64,000 nucleotides of DNA from Robertkochia sediminum (GTDB taxonomy: Bacteria > Bacteroidota > Bacteroidia > Flavobacteriales > Flavobacteriaceae). A program made the translations under genes and the position numbers. The DNA lies in NCBI RefSeq assembly GCF_016786255.1, contig NZ_JADMKT010000072.1:55984-119983 (forward strand), read 5' to 3'. The notes beneath the pieces were generated by a model. The model was not told the DNA's origin. It was given only the letters and a program-made list of their open reading frames with translations, and did not search any database. How positions within the stretch are numbered: the first letter of the stretch is position 1; every line of letters begins with the position of its first letter. Shown piece after piece: positions 8,917 to 17,687 of this stretch.

Positions 8917-9954
8917 ATGAAAATTTTAAAGTACCTCCTCTTTCTGCTTTTAATAAGTATCATAGGTTTTTCACTTTATGTAACCACCAAACCGGATCAT
9001 TATGAAGTAAAGCGCGAACGCCTGATCAGCGCGCCTCACAGCATGATCTACGAATATATTGACGACTACCGTAAATGGTCGGACTGGTCTCCCTGGCAAG
9101 AGCAGGACACCCTTGCCGCGCTTACCTATAGTACACCCTCGTCGGGTACCAATGCCTATTACACCTGGAAGGGTGAAACCCTGGGAGAAGGTAAGATGAC
9201 CACCGAATACAGCGCCGCCGACTCCCTTATGCAAAAGATCGAATTCATAAAACCTTACGAGTCTAAAGCCGACGTTACATGGAAACTGGACAGAAAAAAG
9301 CTGGGAGTCATGGTAACATGGGGAATGGCTGGAGAACTGGGCTTTATGGAAAAAGCGTATATGATCATGCAGGGAAAAGATATGGATGCCCTGATCGGCC
9401 CCGATTACGAGCGCGGTTTACTCAATCTCGATAACGCCCTTCACGACGAAATGGAGCGATACACCATCACCTTTCCCGGACTCACCGAATACGGGGGTGG
9501 ATTTAGCCTGTTCCAGTCGGCATCCTGCAGGATTCCCGATGCCAATAAACATATAGCCAAACTCCTCGAAGAAGTAGGGTCATACCTGGAAAGAGAAGGC
9601 ATTGCAGCTGCGGGAACCCCTTTTGCGGCCATCGAAAAATGGGATGAAGAAAATAACACCACCATGATCTCGGCGCACTACCCGGTGCGCGATCGTATCC
9701 TAACCCCTTCCGGAAGTACCATTCTTAGTGGCTACACCGCTCCCGGACCTTACTACAAGGCGATCTTAAAGGGTGATCATGAGAATCTGAAAGAGGCCTA
9801 CGAGAAAGCAAGATTCAATATGGAGAAACAAGAGCTGATGCCCGACGATCTCAAAGTGCCCTTCCAGGTCATGGTCAAAGGACCAAAAGACAGTGATAAC
9901 CCTGCAGACTGGATCACTGAGATCTACCTTCCGGTACTGGAACCACAATCCTAA
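8917..9954 (+). CDS. SRPBCC + GyrI-like (effector-binding) domain protein
   Basis: The 345-residue protein has an N-terminal membrane anchor (about 3-22), then a START/SRPBCC-like domain (about 35-180, with the YRKWSDWSPW pattern of polyketide cyclase/dehydrase proteins), then a GyrI/AraC effector-binding-like domain at about 185-345. It probably binds a small hydrophobic ligand on the periplasmic face; this is inferred from family. It is followed 17 bases later by crcB, so co-transcription is likely, though a functional link to fluoride is not evident. Confidence 0.75.
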   Translation: MKILKYLLFLLLISIIGFSLYVTTKPDHYEVKRERLISAPHSMIYEYIDDYRKWSDWSPWQEQDTLAALTYSTPSSGTNAYYTWKGETLGEGKMTTEYSAADSLMQKIEFIKPYESKADVTWKLDRKKLGVMVTWGMAGELGFMEKAYMIMQGKDMDALIGPDYERGLLNLDNALHDEMERYTITFPGLTEYGGGFSLFQSASCRIPDANKHIAKLLEEVGSYLEREGIAAAGTPFAAIEKWDEENNTTMISAHYPVRDRILTPSGSTILSGYTAPGPYYKAILKGDHENLKEAYEKARFNMEKQELMPDDLKVPFQVMVKGPKDSDNPADWITEIYLPVLEPQS

Positions 9955-9971
9955 TTTAAAACGCACACACC

Positions 9972-10355
9972 TTGCAGCTATTCAAAGCCATGCTCCTTAT
10001 ATTTCTGGGTGGAGGTACCGGAAGCGTACTCCGGTTCCTGATCTCTAAAACCCTCAACCCTGTATCTTCTCATTTTTACCTGGGTACTTTTACAGTTAAT
10101 ATCCTGGGATGTTTTATCATCGGATTGATCTCGGGATGGGTACTTCGTTCCAACTACATGGACCAGACCCTGGCCCTCTTGCTCATCACGGGCTTTTGTG
10201 GCGGATTTACCACCTTCTCCACCTTTTCCCTGGAAAACCTGGAACTCATCAGGAATGGGGAACTCAATAATTTTTTGATCTATAGCCTTGTGAGCCTCCT
10301 CACCGGTATCGCTGCGGTCATGGCCGGATTCTGGATCAACAAGGTCATTGCTTAG
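9972..10355 (+). CDS. crcB: Fluoride channel CrcB/Fluc
   Basis: A four-helix dual-topology fluoride channel. It shows the diagnostic GGGTGSVLRF near the N-terminus, GTFTVNILGCFIIG, and GFCGGFTTFSTFS, which carries the Phe-box and central Na+ site region. The start shown is TTG, giving MQLFKAMLLIF; an ATG six codons downstream (9990) would remove part of helix 1 and is less likely. No fluoride riboswitch is possible in the 17-base gap to the upstream gene. Confidence 0.9.
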   Translation: MQLFKAMLLIFLGGGTGSVLRFLISKTLNPVSSHFYLGTFTVNILGCFIIGLISGWVLRSNYMDQTLALLLITGFCGGFTTFSTFSLENLELIRNGELNNFLIYSLVSLLTGIAAVMAGFWINKVIA

Positions 10356-10394
10356 AACGCCACATTAGCGTAAAAACAATAATTTTAAATAAAT

Positions 10395-10415
10395 ACCCCC
10401 TAAAAAATAGGGGGT
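10395..10415. other. Perfect hairpin between crcB and the P-II gene
   Basis: An exact eight-pair stem (10395-10402 with 10408-10415) closes a five-A loop. No T-run follows on the plus strand. It may end crcB transcription weakly or act in the leader of the P-II/amt operon, about 100 bases upstream of that start. Confidence 0.5.
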
Positions 10416-10516
10416 GTTATTAAAATGTTTATAATTATTTACGCAACATCCCTCTAATTTTTGGTATAGGAATGAAAAAAATATAGATTTACCAGAGTGA
10501 AAATCATATTTTATTC

Positions 10517-10855
10517 ATGAAAAAAATCGAAGCCATTATTCGCAAATCAAAATTTGATGAAGTTCGCGATGCCCTTCACGAGGTAGGCGTAAACTTTTTC
10601 AGCTACTGGGACGTAACCGGAGTTGGGAACGAAAAACAAGGTCATGTATACCGCGGTGTGCACTACAGCACTGCCGATATTCAGCGACGCTACCTTTCGA
10701 TCGTTGTAAACGACGATTTTGCCGAACCGACGATCAAGGCGATCATTGACTCGGCAGGAACAGGAAATATTGGAGATGGAAAGATCTTTGTCTCTTCTAT
10801 AGAAGAAGCTTACCGCATACGCACGGGAGAAAAAGGAGGAACCTCACTTAACTAA
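10517..10855 (+). CDS. glnK: P-II family nitrogen regulator (GlnK type)
   Basis: A 112-residue trimeric nitrogen/2-oxoglutarate sensor that blocks the ammonium channel when nitrogen is plentiful. Visible features are the N-terminal KKIEAIIRKSKFDEVRDAL strand-helix, a T-loop with tyrosine in RGVHYS at the usual Tyr51 place, and the C-terminal GDGKIFVSSIEEAYRIRTGE. The T-loop around Tyr (GVHYSTADIQRR) differs from enteric GlnK. It lies 14 bases before the ammonium transporter, the classic glnK-amtB arrangement. Confidence 0.93.
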   Translation: MKKIEAIIRKSKFDEVRDALHEVGVNFFSYWDVTGVGNEKQGHVYRGVHYSTADIQRRYLSIVVNDDFAEPTIKAIIDSAGTGNIGDGKIFVSSIEEAYRIRTGEKGGTSLN

Positions 10856-10869
10856 ATAAGTACGATCTG

Positions 10870-12117
10870 ATGGATACTATGCTCACGACTAACAATATAT
10901 GGATGATGATCTGTACCGCTCTGGTATTTTTCATGCACCTGGGATTTGCCTTGCTGGAGATCGGATTAACCCGTAAGAAGAATGCGATCAACATCCTCTT
11001 TAAGAATATATTCATTATCACCACCGGCCTTTTGCTTTATGCCCTGGTAGGCTTTAACCTCATGTACCCCGGAGAATTCAATGGCATTCTGGGATTTGCC
11101 GGTTTTGGCCTTCATGCGCCCATGACAGAAGGCGCGCTTGACCTTACTTACAACAGCGGATATACCTACTGGACCGATTTTCTCTTCCAGGGTATGTTTG
11201 CTGCTACCGCTGCTACCATCGTTTCCGGAGCCGTAGCCGAACGTATGAAGTTGTTGCCGTTTATGATCTTTACCTTTTTATACGTAGGCTTTGTGTATCC
11301 CATTGCCGGCTCCTGGAAATGGGGTGGAGGATTCCTTGACGAACTCGGATTTTACGACTTTGCAGGATCTACCCTGGTACACTCTGTGGGAGGCTGGGCT
11401 GCCATAGTAGCCATAAGCCTGCTCGGAGCACGAATCGGCAAGTTCAAACCGGACGGAAGTCTTGGCGCTATTCCCGGACACAACATCCCCCTGGCGATGG
11501 CCGGAGTCCTTATCCTATGGTTGGGGTGGTTCGGATTTAACGGTGGGTCGGTACTTTCTGCAGACCCTGCAGCCACCTCCCTGGTATTGGTAACCACCTG
11601 CCTGGCCGCTGCTGCCGGAGGGGTATTTGCCTCTCTATTCTCTACCATCCTGTACAAGAATATGGACCTTACCATGTTCCTGAACGGGATCCTTGGCGGA
11701 CTGGTAGGGATCACTGCCGGTGCCGATGTCATGAGCCCGGGTGATGCTATCGCCGTAGGCGCTATCGCGGGGATCATTATCGTACTTGGAGTTTCTCTTA
11801 TTGATAAAATACGCCTTGATGACCCTGTGGGTGCAGTAGCCGTACACCTTATCTGCGGACTCTGGGGTACGCTTGCCGTAGGGATCTTCGGAAGTCTTGC
11901 CGGATGGGACCAACTTCTTGCCCAGGTCACAGGAATAGTGGTATACGCCCTGTTTTGCCTTGCAACGTCGTTCGCTATTATTTACGGACTCAAAAAGACC
12001 ATGGGCATACGCGTTACCAAAAGAGAAGAGATCGAAGGTCTGGATATGCACGAGCACGGAATGGAAGCCTATGAAGCCGGACTCGAAGCCTATGCCGATC
12101 TAAGCGTAGAAAAATAA
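10870..12117 (+). CDS. amtB: Ammonium transporter
   Basis: The 415-residue Amt/Rh channel has about 11 helices. Family segments include the conserved FQGMFAATAATIVSGAVAER, GSTLVHSVGGWAA with its pore histidine, and AVHLICGLWGTLAVGIFG. The N-terminal helix carries LLEIGLTRKKN. It forms an operon with the P-II gene and is followed by an intrinsic terminator, after which a repeat-filled spacer begins. Confidence 0.95.
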   Translation: MDTMLTTNNIWMMICTALVFFMHLGFALLEIGLTRKKNAINILFKNIFIITTGLLLYALVGFNLMYPGEFNGILGFAGFGLHAPMTEGALDLTYNSGYTYWTDFLFQGMFAATAATIVSGAVAERMKLLPFMIFTFLYVGFVYPIAGSWKWGGGFLDELGFYDFAGSTLVHSVGGWAAIVAISLLGARIGKFKPDGSLGAIPGHNIPLAMAGVLILWLGWFGFNGGSVLSADPAATSLVLVTTCLAAAAGGVFASLFSTILYKNMDLTMFLNGILGGLVGITAGADVMSPGDAIAVGAIAGIIIVLGVSLIDKIRLDDPVGAVAVHLICGLWGTLAVGIFGSLAGWDQLLAQVTGIVVYALFCLATSFAIIYGLKKTMGIRVTKREEIEGLDMHEHGMEAYEAGLEAYADLSVEK

Positions 12118-12190
12118 TAACCTTTATAACCAACCTGACCTGCACCAATATCTAGCACACTAACCAACCAAACTATTCTAATTGCTGAAG

Positions 12191-12218
12191 CAGCTCCTTA
12201 ACGGGGGCTGTTTTTTTT
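12191..12218 (+). terminator. Terminator of glnK-amtB
   Basis: A seven-pair stem (12191-12197 with 12204-12210, one G-U) is followed by eight T. The repeat spacer starts within this T-run. Confidence 0.8.
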
Positions 12219-12691
12219 GTTATGTGGTTACGAGGTTACAAGGTTATGCCCTCCTTCGCTAAAGCTTCGGAGGGTAAGACAGTGATGCGGTGACGCGGGG
12301 ATACGGGGATACGGGGATATGGGGATACGGTGAGGCGGTTATGCGGTGACAAAGTGACGGGGTGGTTTCCAAGGAGGGGGTATATACCGAAAGTTAAAAT
12401 GAGACGATTACAACCAATCCGACCTTTAAAAGACGGCACTTCTCCTTCCCGTAAATCCGGGAGAAACGAACGCTCATGGAAGACTCGGTAAACTTCATCA
12501 CGCTTCACTCTTCACCCTTCGTCTTTGCGAGGAAGGCTGAAAGCCTGACGTGGCAATATCATGATAGTTGGTAAATAGGGCTGTAAGCTCAACGCTTTAT
12601 ACCCTAAGCTGTAGGCCCTACGCTTTATACTGAAGACGATACCTCTTCACTCTTAACAATCCCCCATTCTCCATTCCCTACTCCCTACTCC
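12211..12691 (+). repeat. Repeat-filled convergent spacer, copy 1
   Basis: This 480-base stretch has no credible gene. It contains direct repeats built on GGTTA(T/C)G and GGGGATAC units (about 12225-12362), a short segment TGACGGGGTGGTTTCC (12352-12367), a palindromic element at 12524-12559, a pair of related CTTTATAC segments, and a run of CCCTACT units ending at the DUF1684 stop. The opening, middle and end match copy 2 at 31641-31880 in inverse orientation. It fills the gap between two converging genes. Confidence 0.8.
12524..12559. repeat. Palindromic TTGCGAGG...CGTGGCAA element
   Basis: Inside copy 1 lies a stretch starting TTTGCGAGG and ending CGTGGCAATAT with a small inner hairpin (AGGCT/AGCCT). 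Short dispersed elements with these same two ends occur in many bacterial genomes, so I take this as one member. Confidence 0.55.
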
Positions 12692-13345
12692 CTACTCCCC
12701 AACATCAAACTTCTTCTCCCCGGCTTCAACAGCGATCTCCAAGTGGTTCTCCCGAGGCACGAGCGGACAGGAATACTTTGCGTTATACGCGCAGTAGGGA
12801 TTATACGCCTTATTAAAATCCAGGGTTAGCGAGGTACCCTCAGGGATCTCAAGATCGAGATAGCGCCCGCCACCGTAAGTCGTATTGCCATTGGTAAGGT
12901 CTGTAAAAGGCAAAAAGAGGTAATCTTCATACCCCGCTTCCTGCACCAAAGCGGGATCGCGATATACATTGAGCTGAAACTTTTGATCCCTGAGCGTAAA
13001 ATGCAGCACCCCATAAACCAATTGGGCCTGCTCCATGTTCGTAGTAGTGGGTAAAATAGCTACTTCGGGATCAGCGGCAACCTCCAGGCGTGCCTGCACC
13101 ACATAGGTCGTATCCGGCCCGTAATAGTCGAGGCGGGTAAAGGCATGTTTTTGCGCCTTCAGCAAGGGAGAGGTCTCCCCGTTTTTAAAGGTCTTGTCCT
13201 TCTTTGCCCTCAGGGAGGCGATCTCCTCACTATAATTAAGACTTTGTTCCGGGACTGCTAAGGGTTGCTGCTCATCGTGATAGCGCTTATCAGACTTACA
13301 CGAAAAGGACAACAACAGTAACAGTATGGTAATATATCGGATCAT
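12692..13345 (-). CDS. DUF1684 lipoprotein
   Basis: A 217-residue lipoprotein with signal peptide ending LLSFSCKSD. The body matches the DUF1684 pattern: a YLFLPFTDLTNGNTTYGGGRYLDL core followed by DFNKAYNPYCAYNAKYSCPLVP. The two cysteines in the latter block are characteristic of the family. Function is unknown. It is monocistronic with its own promoter, and its stop abuts the repeat spacer. Confidence 0.85.
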   Translation of the reverse strand: MIRYITILLLLLSFSCKSDKRYHDEQQPLAVPEQSLNYSEEIASLRAKKDKTFKNGETSPLLKAQKHAFTRLDYYGPDTTYVVQARLEVAADPEVAILPTTTNMEQAQLVYGVLHFTLRDQKFQLNVYRDPALVQEAGYEDYLFLPFTDLTNGNTTYGGGRYLDLEIPEGTSLTLDFNKAYNPYCAYNAKYSCPLVPRENHLEIAVEAGEKKFDVGE

Positions 13346-13363
13346 AAATGGTTAATTTGAAAC

Positions 13364-13371
13364 CAAAAATA
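13364..13371 (-). promoter_or_regulatory. Promoter -7 box of the DUF1684 gene
   Basis: On the minus strand TATTTTTG matches TAnnTTTG, 18 bases before the ATG. Confidence 0.6.
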
Positions 13372-13472
13372 CTACATACAATTCTTTTTAATAGCTTTGA
13401 TCCTTTATCCTTATCCCGATCGGCTCCCATAAGCACAACCTGCAGTAAGATCACAACGACAACCATTTCTAT

Positions 13473-14690
13473 ATGAGGCGCCTGTATCAGCATTATATCG
13501 GTTCTTTTCAAGGACTTTCAAAACCGGTTTGGTGGTTATCCCTGATCACCCTGATCAACCGGGCGGGTAGCATGGTGATCCCTTTCTTGTCGCTCTACTT
13601 GTCGGAAGACCTTTCCTTTAGCCTGGAGCGAATCGGGTGGATCATGAGTGCTTTTGGTTTGGGATCGATACTGGGCTCCTGGCTGGGCGGTAAGCTCACC
13701 GATAAGATCGGAGCCTATAAGGTCATGTATTCGAGCCTCTTACTTTCGGGACTGGGATTCATTCTCCTGCAAACCTTGAAGAGCTTTCCAGCCGTGATCT
13801 TTGGCGTATTCCTCATCATGGTGGTTGCCGATATGTTTCGCCCTGCCGTTTATGTGGCCATCAGTGCCTATAGCAAACCGGAGAACAGAACCCGGTCTAT
13901 AAGCCTGGTGCGACTGGCCGTGAACCTCGGCTTCTCTGCCGGACCGGCATTGGGCGGACTCCTCATTACACTGTTGGGTTATAGCGGACTCTTTTGGATC
14001 GATGGATTTACCTGTATTATCGCCGGGATCCTGCTCTTATGGATCCTCAATCCGAAAAGAAGACCCGAACAGGAAATCCCGAAAGAAGCAGATACAGCAC
14101 TTTCTCCCTACAAAGACAGGGCCTTCCTGTTCATGCTGGTAGGCGTATTTCTCTTTGGATTCATCTTTCTCCAATATTTTTCTACCGTTCCGTTGTATTA
14201 CAAGCAAATTCACCAATTGTCTGAAGGCAGCATAGGGTTATTGCTGGCCATGAATGGCTTTGTACTCTTTGTACTGGAAATGCCACTCATGAAGTTTTTA
14301 GAACAACGTACTTCGTCGACCATCAAAAATATCATAACAGGCATCGGTCTTATAGCAGCCAGTTTTGTGATCCTGAATTTGGGCAACTGGCCCGGGCAAC
14401 TCGTCATAGGGATGCTCATGATGACCCTCGGTGAAATGATCACCTTTCCGCTCTCCAACGCCCTGGCCCTTCAAATGGCGCAAAAGGGCAAACAAGGATC
14501 CTATATGGCCTTATACACCATAGCCTTTTCCATGGGACACCTCTTTGGCCATAACACCGGAATGCAGCTGGTATCACTTAAAGGCTTTGATCTTACCTGG
14601 TGGATCATGACAGGACTGGGGGTTGTTAGCATCCTGTTTTTCATGCTGCTAAGGGCGCGGGAAGAAAAGCAAAGCGGAGTCACGACATAA
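13473..14690 (+). CDS. MFS transporter
   Basis: A 405-residue major-facilitator carrier with 12 predicted helices in two halves. The A-motif-like GSWLGGKLTDKIGAYK sits after helix 2, and a cytoplasmic loop LNPKRRPEQEIPKEAD joins the halves. It is related to multidrug-type MFS proteins, but no substrate can be assigned. It is transcribed alone, diverging from the DUF1684 gene. Confidence 0.88.
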   Translation: MRRLYQHYIGSFQGLSKPVWWLSLITLINRAGSMVIPFLSLYLSEDLSFSLERIGWIMSAFGLGSILGSWLGGKLTDKIGAYKVMYSSLLLSGLGFILLQTLKSFPAVIFGVFLIMVVADMFRPAVYVAISAYSKPENRTRSISLVRLAVNLGFSAGPALGGLLITLLGYSGLFWIDGFTCIIAGILLLWILNPKRRPEQEIPKEADTALSPYKDRAFLFMLVGVFLFGFIFLQYFSTVPLYYKQIHQLSEGSIGLLLAMNGFVLFVLEMPLMKFLEQRTSSTIKNIITGIGLIAASFVILNLGNWPGQLVIGMLMMTLGEMITFPLSNALALQMAQKGKQGSYMALYTIAFSMGHLFGHNTGMQLVSLKGFDLTWWIMTGLGVVSILFFMLLRAREEKQSGVTT

Positions 14691-14725
14691 AAAACCCGGA
14701 AGCCATGCATTGGAGCTCCCGGGTT
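14690..14725. terminator. Terminator between the MFS and SLC13 genes
   Basis: Arms AACCCGG (14693-14699) and the complementary CCCGGGTT (14718-14725), with extra inner pairing, form a hairpin. The six-A run before it gives a T-run for minus-strand transcripts, so it fits best as the end of the USP-SLC13 transcript, 170 bases past that stop. It may also serve the MFS gene. Confidence 0.6.
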
Positions 14726-14897
14726 AAAACCGATATAAACTAATTAGCGTGTTATAGATCCCCGACCTCTATATCGCGATACGCTGTTGCGAATGCGTTG
14801 TAAAGGCCGTTTTGTTAATGATCAAAAAGATGATACATAATGCTTTTGTCGACTTCAAAGTGGATCCTATAATGTATTTGGGGCTTCCCCTATCATA

Positions 14898-16742
14898 TTA
14901 TTCAAAAGGCCAGATCAACGGAATAAGCGCCATAGACATCACAAAGGTGAGGATCAATAAGGGCGTTCCTACTTTTACATAATCCATGAATTTATAACCT
15001 CCGGCGCCCATAACCATCGCATTGGTTGGTGTTCCCATTGGCGTAATATAAGCGGTAGATGCTGCTACAGCCACAGCCATAAGGAACGGACGTGGGGAGA
15101 TCCCCATACCACTGGCCGCCATAAAGGCAATAGGCGCCATAAGTACTGCAGTAGCCGAGTTGTTAATGGTCTGACTTAATATCGTGGTTAGCATGAACAG
15201 TCCGGCAAGGAGCCAAATCGGATCCGAACCTCCGAAAGAAGCAACCATGGCATCAGAGATCTGTTGGGCAGCCCCGGTTTTCTGAAGGGCTACTCCCAGC
15301 GGGATCATCGCACCGATCATCACCACACTCTCCCAGCCAATACTCTTGTACATCTTATCCCATGGAATACATCCCGTAAACATCATCAGGGCAGCACAGA
15401 TCATCACGGAGATCACAGCCGGAAGAACCTTAAAGGATAATAAGATGATCATAAGCGCCATGATACCCAGGGCGATATATGATCTCGTGTTCAGGGTATC
15501 AACGTTCTTCGCCATACTCTCAGGACTCCCCACGATCACCAGGTTCTCATACACAGACTTCAGCTTTTCGATATTTTCCCAGCTTCCACGAATAATCAGG
15601 GAATCCCCTGCTTTAATTCTGATATCCGTTCCGCTCAGAGGTGCACCCTGACGGTTCACCCCAAGTAACTGGATCTTGAACTGCGACAGATAAGCCCCCA
15701 GTTTAAAGGAACGTCCCACGAAGTACGACTTTGGTGTGATAAGCACCTCTACCATACCAACCTCCTGGTTTACGAATTCTTTCTTGAGCTCATCTTCTCT
15801 GAATTCCATAGGAATAAGACCGAGACTAAGGTCGAGCACCATGCGGTCTACATCGGCAGCTTCTCCCTTAACGGTGAGGATATCGTGGTATAACATCACC
15901 GTATCTCCTGCCGGAAACTCCACAAAAGGAACCTTACCCTGAAGCGGTTTCGGGTGACGTCTTCGCAACCTTACCACCGTTACATTGTATCTCTTTTCAA
16001 AATCCCACTGGTCGATGGGCGTGTTAAGCAGCGGCGACATCGAACGAACTCTTAAGCGGTACAGGTTCTCACCGATACTAAATTCTGAGATCCATTTGTG
16101 CATTTCCTCATCCAGGTTGATCGGTTTGTTTCCGGTATCGACAGATGGCAAGAGCTTGGTTCCTATATAGCGCATATAGAGCACCACCAGGATCAAACAC
16201 GGCAAGCCGATAAGAGCGAACTCAAAGAAAGAGAATCCCGGAACGTTCTGATCTCTCAGGTAATCACTAACGATAATGTTCGTTGGCGAACCGGTAAGGG
16301 TAAGCAATCCCCCGGCATTAGAACCAAAGGCTACAGGCAATAATAATTTAGACGGCAGGGTTCCCGCACCCCATGCAGCGGCAATGGTCACAGGCAGTAA
16401 GGCTGCCACCGTACCCGTATTACTTACAAAACCGGAAAGGGTACCAGAACCACTGGCAACAAGTACCAGCAGTCTCGACATTTTATTTTTGGCCATCTCC
16501 ACGAACTTACGTCCGATAAGGGCCGTCCATCCGGTACGGGCAAGTCCCTCCCCAACAAGAAAGAGCGCTGCGATCATGACCACCGTAGAATTACTAAATC
16601 CGCTCAGTGCCTCAGGCACGGTTAGAATACCCGATAGAAATAGGGCCAGCAATGAGCCTAAAGCGATAACATCGGGCGAATATTTCCCCCATATAAAGAG
16701 GACCACGGTTACGAGAATTATTATAAAAAGAGTAGTTATCAT
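14898..16742 (-). CDS. SLC13-family transporter with two TrkA_C (RCK_C) domains
   Basis: The 614-residue ion transporter has N- and C-terminal membrane halves separated by a cytoplasmic insert (about 205-400) that contains two RCK_C/TrkA_C-like domains. Transport signatures are GFSNSTVVMIAALFLVGEGLARTG near the start, SNTGTVAALLP, and SQTINNSATAVLMAP in the second half. These resemble the SNT motifs of DASS/SLC13 proteins. The substrate could be sulfate, a dicarboxylate or another anion. It starts 10 bases after the USP gene. Confidence 0.88.
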   Translation of the reverse strand: MITTLFIIILVTVVLFIWGKYSPDVIALGSLLALFLSGILTVPEALSGFSNSTVVMIAALFLVGEGLARTGWTALIGRKFVEMAKNKMSRLLVLVASGSGTLSGFVSNTGTVAALLPVTIAAAWGAGTLPSKLLLPVAFGSNAGGLLTLTGSPTNIIVSDYLRDQNVPGFSFFEFALIGLPCLILVVLYMRYIGTKLLPSVDTGNKPINLDEEMHKWISEFSIGENLYRLRVRSMSPLLNTPIDQWDFEKRYNVTVVRLRRRHPKPLQGKVPFVEFPAGDTVMLYHDILTVKGEAADVDRMVLDLSLGLIPMEFREDELKKEFVNQEVGMVEVLITPKSYFVGRSFKLGAYLSQFKIQLLGVNRQGAPLSGTDIRIKAGDSLIIRGSWENIEKLKSVYENLVIVGSPESMAKNVDTLNTRSYIALGIMALMIILLSFKVLPAVISVMICAALMMFTGCIPWDKMYKSIGWESVVMIGAMIPLGVALQKTGAAQQISDAMVASFGGSDPIWLLAGLFMLTTILSQTINNSATAVLMAPIAFMAASGMGISPRPFLMAVAVAASTAYITPMGTPTNAMVMGAGGYKFMDYVKVGTPLLILTFVMSMALIPLIWPFE

Positions 16743-16752
16743 AGTATGTATT

Positions 16753-17538
16753 TTACAAATCGATTACCAACAAAGGTGTTTTAGAATGTTCACAAAGGTG
16801 TTTCGTTAAGCGACCTTCCGATCGCTGAATGTTTTGAGCGTGGTTTTTGGGTAAAATGGCGATCAGATCGATCTCATTGGATTCGGTATATGTAAAAATA
16901 GCCTTTCCGAGGTCATCTCCTTCAATAAAGGCGTGATGCGAATAGCTCTCTTCAAGGTAATAGGCAAAAGCACTGTCGTTCGCTTCATCCTGTGGGCCAT
17001 ATCCATAGGCATCATCGGTATCCCTTACCGTAAGCACAGAAACCCTGGCATTAAAGGCACGTGCCAGGTTCAACAATTTCCCCAATAAGACCTTATTATG
17101 TATAGGCTCTGAACCAATAAGCAGCCCTATATGCTGCAACCGGAAACGGGCACTGTCCTTAGGGATCACAAATACAGGACACTGCACCTGCAATGCCAGC
17201 TGAGATGCGTTGGTCGCCAGCTGTCCCTCATGAAGCGAATTGGTCCCCATGAGTAGGAGGTCTACCCCACGACGAGCGATTATTTCGCTGAAACCTTCGA
17301 TCAAGTCACCCTTCCTTAACTCCCAGCTTACAGGGTTGCTCCTGCTATGACCGAAAGCCGAAACGACATCTTGCATCAGTTCCTCCGGCAATCTCGTAGT
17401 TGTATCGGGCTGAATATATCCGAGAATGATCTCTGCAAAAGGCATTTCCTTAACAAAGTCCCTAACGTACTCCAAAGCCGTCTTTGCAGCATCAGAAAAA
17501 TCGTAAGGAACGAGGATCTTTAAATGTTCTTCCATCAT
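16753..17538 (-). CDS. Tandem universal stress protein
   Basis: The 261 residues hold two USP folds, about 1-140 and 145-261. The first opens with ILVPYDFSDAAKTALEYV and includes LLLMGTNSLHEGQLATNASQLA, close to the G-x2-G-x9-G ATP motif. The second half is less conserved but ends with the strand KTPLLVIDL. Genes for USPs beside SLC13 transporters suggest a cytosolic regulator that senses nucleotide state, which is inference. It is first in a two-gene operon with the transporter. Confidence 0.85.
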   Translation of the reverse strand: MMEEHLKILVPYDFSDAAKTALEYVRDFVKEMPFAEIILGYIQPDTTTRLPEELMQDVVSAFGHSRSNPVSWELRKGDLIEGFSEIIARRGVDLLLMGTNSLHEGQLATNASQLALQVQCPVFVIPKDSARFRLQHIGLLIGSEPIHNKVLLGKLLNLARAFNARVSVLTVRDTDDAYGYGPQDEANDSAFAYYLEESYSHHAFIEGDDLGKAIFTYTESNEIDLIAILPKNHAQNIQRSEGRLTKHLCEHSKTPLLVIDL

Positions 17539-17687
17539 TAGTTGTCTTTTAACAGTACAATATTACTCCCGCCTCCTCCTCAAAAACATGACTATTCTCA
17601 TAGAAATTAAAAGCGTAATTATCACATCTTTGCCAAGTGTAAGCAAGATAGTGATTTTACGACTATTGCTCTGCTTTACAGGCTATT

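Noticed and set aside
9955..9971. Fluoride riboswitch before crcB
   Set aside because: The gap to the upstream gene is only 17 bases, too short for the aptamer.
12236..12508. 90-codon minus-strand reading frame in the spacer
   Set aside because: Its codons are the repeat units themselves (PYPRIPVSPRHR-type translation); the same blocks recur inverted at 31.7 kb in non-coding context.
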